Virus record (IMG/VR): IMGVR_UViG_3300007960_000003
Span: 1-48,772 of that record
DNA: 48,772 bases
From: a virus
Direction: 5' to 3' (one strand)
Below, piece by piece: positions 41,933 to 48,772 of the stretch; the first letter of the stretch is position 1, and the number at the start of each line of letters is the position of its first letter. The notes under the pieces were generated by a model. It was not told where the DNA came from. It did no database searches and saw only the letters and a program-made list of their open reading frames with translations. Made by a program: the position numbers and the translations under genes.

Positions 41933-43250
41933 TCCAACTAATAAATCTGGTATACTAGTAAGTGTTCCAACTAATCAAGAAGGTGCTCAACCTCGTTTGG
42001 TTACGGAAACTGATGGTTTACCAACTAAAACCATATCTGAAACTACTAATAGTATGATGATAGGTGCTTTTGGTGAATTATTAACAGGTATTAAAAGGGA
42101 TGATATTACTGTCCAGTTTCAATACGATTATCTTAACGATGTTGATGATTTAAGAACTCCAGTATTAACTGGAGATGGGACTGCAACGGTATCTGGAGGA
42201 CTTCTAACAACGTCTTCAGTAATAACAGGTACATCCACTGTTGAATCTAGAAAAGCTATCCATTATGTTCCCGGACACACAGGTTATATTGATTTTACTG
42301 CTTCATTTAGTGGTTCAGGTATAGGTCAAATTGGTGGATTTGATGATGAAGATGGTTTCTTTATAAAATACGATAATGGGACGTTATCTTTTGGTTATAG
42401 ATCAGATGGTTCAGATACAACTGAAACAGTTAGTTTTGAAGGTATTACTCATCCAGATGGTACAGCAGTTGATTTATCTAAATTAAATATTTTTAGAATT
42501 TTATTTGGTTATTTAGGAGTTGCTTCTCCTATACTATTAATAAAATTAGGTGATTATAAATTAGTACATATTATAGACACTGAAGGTAAACTAGAAACTA
42601 CCCATGTACAAAATCCAGCTTTTCCTATCAGAAGTTATGTTGAAGATGGAATGATAGTTAAAACAGGATCATGGGGAGGTGGAATTATAGGTTGTGAAGA
42701 AAGAGCTATCGGTAGAGCATTTCATTTCCCAAACAATAAGTTGGTCGATGGAGCAGGTGCAGGTCAAGCAAACATGGTTTTGTCTGGTACAAATGTTGGA
42801 ACTGCTATTATTTTCCATAACAAGACTTCTTATAAAAGTAAGACTAACAAAGTAATTGCTAAATTATTACAATATGCTATTTATGTTGATCCCCCTAGTA
42901 GCGGAAGCGGATCAGTTGCTTGGCAATTAATTGCTAATGCAACTTATTCGGGATCACCAACTTATGCAGATATAGACAGCAATTCGTCCATTATCGAATA
43001 TGACCATACTGCTCCAACTGGTGCTAGTGTAGAATATTCAAGTAGTGGAAGAGTAATTCTTTGTGGGAATTTATATTATGATGCTGGTCAAGGAGCTAGT
43101 CCAGGAATTTATGGAAACTCTGGAGCTATTGATGCAGCTAGATTGGGAGCTGTTGCTACTCCAAATGATAATTTCTGTTTAATATTTAAAGATAGAGGTG
43201 GTAACAATGTAACTGTTAGATGGTTCTTTGATTGGGAGGAACTTTTTTAA
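41925..43250 (+). CDS. Structural protein, possible head decoration or appendage
   Basis: A 441-residue protein from the preferred ATG at 41925, which overlaps the previous stop; an in-frame ATG 39 bases earlier is within that gene. The sequence is beta-rich with Gly/Ser/Thr-rich stretches and no membrane segment. A LamG-like pattern (about 80-200: 'YIDFTASFSGSG', 'GFFIKYDNGTLSFGYRSDGS', 'ILLIKLGDY') suggests a carbohydrate-binding-like fold. It sits between capsid and connector genes. Role uncertain. Confidence 0.55.
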   Translation: MTNPTNKSGILVSVPTNQEGAQPRLVTETDGLPTKTISETTNSMMIGAFGELLTGIKRDDITVQFQYDYLNDVDDLRTPVLTGDGTATVSGGLLTTSSVITGTSTVESRKAIHYVPGHTGYIDFTASFSGSGIGQIGGFDDEDGFFIKYDNGTLSFGYRSDGSDTTETVSFEGITHPDGTAVDLSKLNIFRILFGYLGVASPILLIKLGDYKLVHIIDTEGKLETTHVQNPAFPIRSYVEDGMIVKTGSWGGGIIGCEERAIGRAFHFPNNKLVDGAGAGQANMVLSGTNVGTAIIFHNKTSYKSKTNKVIAKLLQYAIYVDPPSSGSGSVAWQLIANATYSGSPTYADIDSNSSIIEYDHTAPTGASVEYSSSGRVILCGNLYYDAGQGASPGIYGNSGAIDAARLGAVATPNDNFCLIFKDRGGNNVTVRWFFDWEELF

Positions 43251-43753
43251 TGGCTCTAATTATTGAAGATGGTTCTCAAGTTGCAAATGCCGATAGTTAT
43301 GTTACTCAAGCAGATTACATTACTTATGCCGCAAAGTTAGGTATAACCATAGACGCTGTTGATGCTACAGATGAACAATTAAGAAAAGCTGCTAATTTTA
43401 TTGGGGATCATGAAGCTAACTTAAAAGGATGTAAAGTATCCCGTGATCAATCCATGGCTTACCCTAGGTATGATTTATGTATTGAAGGATTTTACTGGGC
43501 TAGTGATGAAATACCTAGACAAGTAATTTTAGCCCAAATGAATATTGCTTTAGACCTAGAAGCTGGTATAGATATTTATAACCCAGCACAGTCAGATAGC
43601 ACACCAGTAAAACGGGAAAAAATAGAAGGTGCTGTAGAAATCGAGTATGCAACTAAAGAATCTTCACCTTTGTCTAGACGTTCTAGCAGTACTGCTTTAA
43701 TGTCTAGTTTATTAGAAAATAATGGTTTAAATATTAGGTTAGTAAAACGATGA
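43250..43753 (+). CDS. Head-tail connector (DnaT-like / gp6-like)
   Basis: A protein of 167 residues from the ATG at 43250, which shares its A with the previous stop (TAATG) and has a GGAGG ribosome site; an in-frame ATG 18 bases earlier is rejected. 'SYVTQADYITYAAKLGI' and 'QLRKAANFIGD' (about 15-55) match the DnaT-like connector family of phage neck proteins. Confidence 0.7.
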   Translation: MALIIEDGSQVANADSYVTQADYITYAAKLGITIDAVDATDEQLRKAANFIGDHEANLKGCKVSRDQSMAYPRYDLCIEGFYWASDEIPRQVILAQMNIALDLEAGIDIYNPAQSDSTPVKREKIEGAVEIEYATKESSPLSRRSSSTALMSSLLENNGLNIRLVKR

Positions 43754-44097
43754 GTACTACTTTTTATAACAAATTAGCTAACACGGCTGGAAGGTTATTA
43801 AATAAGTATGGTACAACAATTAATTTAAGTAGAATAACAGGTGAAGTTCGAAATCCTGTTACAGGAGAAGTAACTCCCGGAACTACTACAGTTTTTAAAC
43901 CTAAAGGTATTTATCAAAAAATACCACAGAATTTAATAGACGATACTAGAATTTTAGCAAGTGATAAAATGATAGTATTGGACGATACAGAAGAACCATT
44001 AATGTCTGATACGATTGATGGTTGGAAAATGGTAAATATTATTATAGTTGAACCGTCTACTATACCAATAGTTTATATAGTGCAGATAAGAAAATGA
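43750..44097 (+). CDS. Neck / head-closure protein
   Basis: A 115-residue beta-rich protein with 'GEVRNPVTGEVTPGTTTVFKPKGIYQKI' (about 29-56), similar in style to head-closure or stopper proteins. It overlaps both neighbours by 4 bases in the connector operon. Confidence 0.55.
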   Translation: MSTTFYNKLANTAGRLLNKYGTTINLSRITGEVRNPVTGEVTPGTTTVFKPKGIYQKIPQNLIDDTRILASDKMIVLDDTEEPLMSDTIDGWKMVNIIIVEPSTIPIVYIVQIRK

Positions 44098-44480
44098 GTT
44101 TTGCGGATGATATTAATAAGTTTGTTGAAAAAACTAATGCTAAGGCTGAAAAAGTTTGTAGAGCTGTAACTATATCTGTATTTACGGATGTTATTTTAAA
44201 AACTAGCGTAGATACTGGTAGATTAAGAGCTAATTGGCAAACAACAGTCGGTGAACCTGCAAGCGGTGTTTTAGATAGAACAAGTAAAAAACAAAAAGGG
44301 GAAGAAGGTGGAGCTTCTTATAATGAAGTATTAAAAACTGTTCAACCTTTTGCTATAAATTGGTTAACTAATAATCTCCCCTATGCTAAAGTCAGGGAAG
44401 AAGAAGATGGGATGGTTAGAAGTAGTATAGTAAGGGCTGAAAGAGCTTTACGGGAAGAAGTTAATAAATTAAATAATTAG
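44094..44480 (+). CDS. HK97 gp10-like tail completion protein
   Basis: A 128-residue protein. 'LKTSVDTGRLRANWQTTVG' (about 38-56) is the recognisable gp10-type signature, and helical ends surround a beta core. It seals the neck between head and tail. It overlaps the preceding gene by 4 bases. Confidence 0.7.
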   Translation: MSFADDINKFVEKTNAKAEKVCRAVTISVFTDVILKTSVDTGRLRANWQTTVGEPASGVLDRTSKKQKGEEGGASYNEVLKTVQPFAINWLTNNLPYAKVREEEDGMVRSSIVRAERALREEVNKLNN

Positions 44481-44491
44481 AGGATCACAAA

Positions 44492-44995
44492 ATGGCTTTA
44501 ACAACTAGAATAGCAGTAAACACACTATTGAACCAAACAGGTTCTAATGATTTGGGGTCTCCTAAATTTGATGTTGATGTTGATAATATTTTAAATATGG
44601 CGTCTGGGACTTCTTCTGGTCAGGCGGATTTAGCTTTTGCAGACCAACGAACATTATCCGCAAGTGCTACAGAAGATATAGACTTAGCTGGAACATTAAT
44701 AGATGGTCTAGGTAATACTTTAACATTTGTAAAAGTTAAAGCTATATTAATTAAAGCTGCAACGGGTAATACTAACAATGTAGAAGTAACTCCAGCAGCA
44801 GCAAATGGATTTGTTGGACCGTTTGCAGATGTAAGTGATCAAATAGATATTGCTCCAAATGGTATTATGTTAGTTACCGCTCCAAATGATGGTTGGGCGG
44901 TAACAGCGGGGACAGGTGATTTATTAACAATCACAAATAGTGCAGGTGGAACAAGTGTTACTTATGATATAATTATTGTGGGAACCAGTGCTTAA
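44492..44995 (+). CDS. Structural protein of the neck or tail
   Basis: A 167-residue beta-rich protein with Gly/Asn/Ala-rich strands ('GNTNNVEVTPAAANGFVGPFADVSDQIDIAPNG', about 91-124). Such small beta proteins in neck or tail gene blocks are often decoration or tube-initiator proteins. TAATG coupling to the next gene. Confidence 0.5.
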   Translation: MALTTRIAVNTLLNQTGSNDLGSPKFDVDVDNILNMASGTSSGQADLAFADQRTLSASATEDIDLAGTLIDGLGNTLTFVKVKAILIKAATGNTNNVEVTPAAANGFVGPFADVSDQIDIAPNGIMLVTAPNDGWAVTAGTGDLLTITNSAGGTSVTYDIIIVGTSA

Positions 44996-45393
44996 TGAGT
45001 GTTAAGATTGGTCAAGCGTTTATCCAAGCATTTATAGATGCTAATTTTGGATTGGAGATAGCTCATCAAAATGAAAACTATACTCCAACCGAAGATATAG
45101 AATATTTTGAATTGATCAATATACCGAACGATGAAACACCATTAAGTATTAAACATACAAATGAAACAGATGGGATTTTTCAAGTCAATTTATATTGGCC
45201 TTCTGGTACAGGGGCAATTGACGCAAAATTAAAAGTTGAAGAAGTTACGGAAGCTTTTAAAATAGGGACAGAGGTTTGTTACTCAGGCCAATGTGCAACA
45301 GTTACCAAGACATCAGTTGATTCGGGAACGAACAAAGATGGTTGGTATAAGACTATTATAACGATTGGTTATTATGCCAATATAACGAGGTAA
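44995..45393 (+). CDS. Tail terminator (DUF4128-like)
   Basis: A 132-residue protein. 'IKHTNETDGIFQVNLYWPSGTGAIDAKLKVEEVTEAFKIG' (about 49-88) matches the beta/alpha plan of tail terminator proteins that end tail-tube growth. It precedes the tail tube gene, as in other siphoviruses. Confidence 0.65.
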   Translation: MSVKIGQAFIQAFIDANFGLEIAHQNENYTPTEDIEYFELINIPNDETPLSIKHTNETDGIFQVNLYWPSGTGAIDAKLKVEEVTEAFKIGTEVCYSGQCATVTKTSVDSGTNKDGWYKTIITIGYYANITR

Positions 45394-45398
45394 TTAAA

Positions 45399-45851
45399 AT
45401 GACAGCTAATAACGTTGGAATTAGTTTAGGTACAACAGTATCTATTTCAGCAAGTCAACCAGCAACAGAAGATCAAGCAGGTTACGAAGCATTAACTTAT
45501 ACAGAAGTGGGTGAAGTAACTAATATTGGGGAAGGTGGCGGTACTGCTCAAATTACGAATTTTGTACCTGTAAAATCAGGTATTGTTCATAAACGTAAAG
45601 GTTCTAGAGATTATGGTACACAGTCTTTAGAAATTGCTAAAGATGCTACAGATGTTGGACAGGTAGCATTACAGTCAGGTTTTGATGGTGCGAATAAAGA
45701 TATTATTCACTCTGTTAAATTAGACGATGGTGATGAAGTGGTTTATTTCCAAGGACTTATTTCTAGTTTCACAACGGTTCGCGGAGATGCTAATACTATC
45801 ATTTCTCATAATTGTAACATTGAAAGAACAAGTGCTTCTGTTGATGTTTAA
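45399..45851 (+). CDS. Major tail tube protein
   Basis: A 150-residue beta-rich protein with a tube-protein motif ('GEVTNIGEGGGTAQITNFVPV', about 38-58), a hairpin-loop 'RKGSRDYGTQSLEIA', and a terminal beta sheet. It would form the tail tube around the tape measure. A hairpin-terminator follows directly, consistent with high expression. Confidence 0.75.
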   Translation: MTANNVGISLGTTVSISASQPATEDQAGYEALTYTEVGEVTNIGEGGGTAQITNFVPVKSGIVHKRKGSRDYGTQSLEIAKDATDVGQVALQSGFDGANKDIIHSVKLDDGDEVVYFQGLISSFTTVRGDANTIISHNCNIERTSASVDV

Positions 45852-45857
45852 TTTGTA

Positions 45858-45875
45858 GGGAGCACTACTGCTCCC
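45858..45875 (+). terminator. Hairpin after the tail tube gene
   Basis: GGGAGC/GCTCCC (45858-45863 with 45870-45875) is a perfect 6-bp stem with a 6-base loop, followed by 'agtattaattttt'. It may be a partial terminator that sets tube protein expression above the downstream chaperone. Confidence 0.6.
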
Positions 45876-45908
45876 AGTATTAATTTTTAAAAATAAAGGA
45901 AAAATAAA

Positions 45909-46334
45909 ATGGATTTAATAGATCATAAATTACCAGATACAATCGATGTACACCTTGAAACTCCCAATGGTGATTTACTATATGGAGAAGATGATAGAGG
46001 TGAAACAGATGAAAATAAACCATTTATTATAGGTTTACATTTACCTCAATCTGAAGCTATGCGTCAATATGATAATAAGATTCATAGAAAAACTTTGAAA
46101 GCAGTAAATAAGCGTAATTCTGGAAAAATAAATACTTCCTTAGAAGAAGTTAGGGAAGAAAATTTAGAACGATTAGTAGCTTATACTTCTCATGTTAAAA
46201 ATGTTATTTATAATAAAGAAAAAATAACAAAAGATAATATTTATAAAGTATATGCTGATCCTAATCTAGGGTTTATTAAAAACCAATTAGAAAAAAGATT
46301 AGAAGGATATTCTAGTTTTTTGGGGGAATCGTAG
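45909..46334 (+). CDS. Tail assembly chaperone, short form (G-type)
   Basis: A 141-residue helical protein located between tail tube and tape measure, where the G/GT chaperones sit. It ends in 'GYSSFLGES' just after a slippery TTTTTTGGGGG tract (46316-46326). The chaperone helps tape-measure and tube assembly. A -1 shift at the tract joins it to the downstream open frame. Confidence 0.7.
   Translation: MDLIDHKLPDTIDVHLETPNGDLLYGEDDRGETDENKPFIIGLHLPQSEAMRQYDNKIHRKTLKAVNKRNSGKINTSLEEVREENLERLVAYTSHVKNVIYNKEKITKDNIYKVYADPNLGFIKNQLEKRLEGYSSFLGES
46316..46326 (+). other. Predicted -1 ribosomal frameshift site in the tail chaperone
   Basis: Six T and five G (TTTTTTGGGGG) give two overlapping slippery heptamers in the zero frame: T TTT TTG (46316-46322) and T TTG GGG (46319-46325). 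A -1 shift avoids the TAG at 46332-46334 and enters an open frame that runs to 46744. The pattern agrees with the conserved G/GT frameshift of tail chaperones. Confidence 0.7.
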
Positions 46335-46744
46335 CTTCTGCCAGAGATTATTTTATAGTTAATGCTTGGTTAGACTGTGCACCAAATAAAACAGATAAAC
46401 CTAGAAGGGAAAAGTACGAAGATTCACCAGAAGTTGAGTATATGCCTGAAAGGGAAGCCCTTTGGTTGGTGGAATTAGCTAAACAATGCGGTTTATACCA
46501 AGCAACTATGAGCGGTATTTTACCAATACCATGGACAGAAATAAGAGCGTGGCAAAAAGCTACTGGATATACTGATTATTGGTTAGCTGAAACAATAAGA
46601 GGTTTATCAAAAGATTATGTAAATGAGTTTAATGAAGCAAAAGATCCAGCTAGAGTTTCACCTTTATTAGAGGTAACATCTAAAGAGGATCATAGAGCTA
46701 AAGTATCTAACCAGTTAAAGAAATTTAAGGAAAATAATAAGTAA
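46322..46744 (+). CDS. Tail assembly chaperone, frameshift extension (T-type)
   Basis: The -1 frame is open from the slippery tract through 46744 and adds about 140 residues, starting after the shift with 'VASARDYFIVNAWLDCAPNK'. An in-frame ATG at 46442 is internal. The product would be G fused to T (about 278 residues), as in lambda-like siphoviruses. The T region has 'WLVELAKQCGLYQATM' and 'EIRAWQKATGYTDYWLAETIRG'. Its stop shares a base with the tape-measure start (TAATG). Confidence 0.65.
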   Translation, partial: GGIVASARDYFIVNAWLDCAPNKTDKPRREKYEDSPEVEYMPEREALWLVELAKQCGLYQATMSGILPIPWTEIRAWQKATGYTDYWLAETIRGLSKDYVNEFNEAKDPARVSPLLEVTSKEDHRAKVSNQLKKFKENNK

Positions 46745-48772
46745 TGCCAGATCTAGGAAGCATTAAAGTTAAGTCAGATACTACCGAAGTTAAACATTCT
46801 ACTACGGATCTTAATAACTTTAATAAAAAAGCAAAAGAAACAGATAAAGCCACGGAGAAAATTTCTAAAGGTTTCTCTACAATGGCTGACTCTGCTAAAA
46901 ACCTTAAAAATGCTATTGCTGCAATAGGTTTATTAGGTTTTACTAGCAAGATAGTTAATGTTGCTAAAACGACAGAAATGTATATTGCTAGATTAAAAAC
47001 TATGGTTGGTAGTATGGATCTTGCTACCAGCTCATTTAATCGTTTAAATGAATTCGCAAAAACAACACCTTTTTCACTTCAACAATCCATAGATGGATTT
47101 GTTAAACTTAAAGCTTTAGGTTTAGACCCTTCAGAACGTGCTATGCGTTCTTATGGTAATACAGCAGCAGCAATGGGAACTTCTATGCACCAAATGATAG
47201 AAGCTGTTGCGGATGCTAGTACCTTTGAATTTGAACGTTTATTAGCCTTTGGTATTAAATCCCGTCAACAAGGTGATAATGTTACCTTCACTTTTAGAGG
47301 TGTTGAAACTACAGTTAAAAAATCATCTAAAAACATTCAAGAGTTCTTATTAGGAATTGGTGAAACTGATTTCAGTACTGCTATGGATGACCAAATGAAT
47401 ACAATAATTGGTCAAACGTCTAATATGGATCAGGCGTTTAATGATTTATGGATAACTATAGGTAATATACTACATGTCGAGGCTATAGTTAAAAAATCTT
47501 TATCCGCAATATCTTCTTTCATAAATGGTGTAACTGGAACACTTAAAATAGCTCAAATAGAGATAATTGCTTACAGTGAAGTATTTGCAGCATTAGCAAC
47601 GGATAAACTTGATTTCTCTGATACTATCGGTAAAACGTTTATTGAAATATTGCGTGAAATGCAAAATGAATACGGTATACAGTCTGAAGCGCTTAGATTA
47701 GTTGATACTGCTCTGGGAGACTTTAATGTTACAACAGGCGAAGCAATTGATAAACAAAAAGAATTAAATAAAGAATTAAAAGACAACAATAATATTATTT
47801 CCATAGGTGGAAATGCTTATGATGATTTACATAATGAACTTATAGGGTTTACTACAGAATTAGAAGATACTAGATGGGCTTTAGATACCATTAATCAAAT
47901 GTATGAAGATGGTATTATTTCTGTTTCTGAATATACTAAAGGTTTAGAAAAATATGGAGAAAAATTAAAAAGGCTAGAAGGTATTACAGATGAAACTACT
48001 CGTGAAATGGAATCAGATTGGGATAGATTAAATACTAATATACAATCTCAGTTTATTGATACATTTACGGATATGTTATTTGGAGCTAAAGTTAAGTTTT
48101 CAGATTTTGCTAAATCCATTGGAAAAATGTGGGTAAATACCTTTGCTAACCAAATGTTTTCACCCCAATCTATATTAGGCGGTAGTGGAACAGGTGGTTC
48201 AGCTTCTAGTTCCGGTTTTGGATTTGGTGATGTGCTATCCATAGGTGGAGATCTATTAAGCGGTGCAGGTATGTTTGGAGCATTTGGTACTGGTACTATT
48301 GGTGGTATGATTACTCCAACATTAAATTCTATGTTTGCTGGTTCTGGTTTAGGTAGTTTCGCTACTGGTTTAATGGGACCAACAGCCAGCGGAGCGTCAT
48401 TAGGTGCTGGTACAGGCTTCTTAGGCGGTTTAGGGTCAGCTATGCCATATATTGGAATGGCAATAATGGCTGCCAATATGTTAGGTTTATTTGACGACCA
48501 AAATCAACCAACAAATGTTAGACTGGGCTTTGGTACAAATAGAGACTTTTTATCTGAGTTAGAACCATTTGGGTCAAGCAGAACTGACTTTGGTTTTGGT
48601 ACTAAAACACCATTTGGACGTATATTTGGTGAAGTTGGGGATTTTGGTCACGAAGGTCAAGCTACTACAGAAGAAGCTAGACAAGCAGCCAAACAACTAC
48701 AACAACAATTAGATATTTATGGAGCTTTAGACCAAGCATTAGTTGAAGCTTTAGATTTATCTGATCAACAAG
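46744..48772 (+). CDS. Tape measure protein, N-terminal part (continues at base 1)
   Basis: Begins at ATG 46744 (M-P-D-L-G-S-I-K-V-K) and stays open to the end of the window; joined across the circular junction it makes 1219 residues with the part at 1-1754. The tape-measure domain is visible in residues about 65-185 ('MVGSMDLATSSFNRLNEFAKTTPFSLQQSIDGFVKLKALG', broken here for description), a pattern typical of TIGR02675. Later residues include a Gly-rich hydrophobic stretch ('SGAGMFGAFGTGTIGG') that may cross membranes at infection. Confidence 0.92.
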   Translation, partial: MPDLGSIKVKSDTTEVKHSTTDLNNFNKKAKETDKATEKISKGFSTMADSAKNLKNAIAAIGLLGFTSKIVNVAKTTEMYIARLKTMVGSMDLATSSFNRLNEFAKTTPFSLQQSIDGFVKLKALGLDPSERAMRSYGNTAAAMGTSMHQMIEAVADASTFEFERLLAFGIKSRQQGDNVTFTFRGVETTVKKSSKNIQEFLLGIGETDFSTAMDDQMNTIIGQTSNMDQAFNDLWITIGNILHVEAIVKKSLSAISSFINGVTGTLKIAQIEIIAYSEVFAALATDKLDFSDTIGKTFIEILREMQNEYGIQSEALRLVDTALGDFNVTTGEAIDKQKELNKELKDNNNIISIGGNAYDDLHNELIGFTTELEDTRWALDTINQMYEDGIISVSEYTKGLEKYGEKLKRLEGITDETTREMESDWDRLNTNIQSQFIDTFTDMLFGAKVKFSDFAKSIGKMWVNTFANQMFSPQSILGGSGTGGSASSSGFGFGDVLSIGGDLLSGAGMFGAFGTGTIGGMITPTLNSMFAGSGLGSFATGLMGPTASGASLGAGTGFLGGLGSAMPYIGMAIMAANMLGLFDDQNQPTNVRLGFGTNRDFLSELEPFGSSRTDFGFGTKTPFGRIFGEVGDFGHEGQATTEEARQAAKQLQQQLDIYGALDQALVEALDLSDQQ
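48650..48772. repeat. Terminal direct repeat, right copy
   Basis: Identical to bases 1-123. See the left copy. Unique genome length after removing one copy is 48,649 bases. Confidence 0.95.

Noticed and set aside
48048-48476. 142-codon minus-strand ORF with Pro-rich product
   Set aside because: Antisense to the tape-measure gene; its Pro/Ala richness mirrors Gly-rich codons on the coding strand.
1-48772. CRISPR arrays, insertion sequences, integrase or attachment sites
   Set aside because: No regularly spaced repeats, transposase or recombinase motifs were found on reading both strands.

Overview
The window is an essentially complete tailed-phage genome from a low-GC siphovirus-like phage of a Gram-negative host. 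The first 123 bases (1-123) reappear exactly as the last 123 (48650-48772). Joining base 48649 to base 1 keeps the tape-measure gene in frame (3660 nt, 1219 codons plus stop), so the contig closes into a circle of 48,649 unique bases. The Gram-negative host is inferred from an overlapping inner-membrane spanin / lipoprotein spanin pair and a twin-arginine signal peptide. No integrase, excisionase, tRNA gene or CRISPR array was found, so a lytic lifestyle is likely.

Layout. A divergent control region (27105-27563) separates two transcription arms. The leftward arm (27104 down to 9086) holds an HTH regulator, small accessory genes, a four-repeat putative DNA-binding protein with its own promoter and terminator, and then one long operon: queD, queE, Sak4-like ATPase, DUF669-type ssDNA-binding protein, PD-(D/E)XK exonuclease, SF2 helicase, queC, phosphoribosyltransferase-FolE fusion, dpdA, a sliding-clamp-like protein, a DUF6884-like protein, family A DNA polymerase, and a ligase-like protein that lacks its catalytic residues. 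The rightward arm starts with a primase-helicase (27564-29906), followed by an AT-rich, repeat-bearing 640-base gap that may be the origin. It continues with small genes, RusA, terminase, portal, HslV-like Ntn hydrolase, MuF, scaffold, P22-like capsid, connector and tail genes, tape measure (across the junction), tail hub and C1q-tipped fibre, spanins and an amidase endolysin.

How it fits together. FolE, QueD, QueE and QueC make preQ0 from GTP, and DpdA swaps it for guanine in DNA, so the genome is probably 7-deazaguanine-modified against host restriction. No QueF or amidotransferase gene is visible, so dPreQ0 is the simplest predicted product. The phosphoribosyltransferase fused to FolE and translationally coupled to dpdA could recycle the guanine that DpdA releases; this is inference.

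Other points of interest are: an apparently dead DNA ligase; a proteasome-like protease in the head cluster; a structured three-way-junction-like RNA leader before the capsid gene; six GTATGG operator-like sites in the control region; a shared AARGGTACAT box upstream of three promoters; a predicted -1 frameshift in the tail chaperone gene; and three small genes each broken by a single-base homopolymer indel, which look like sequencing errors or recent decay.
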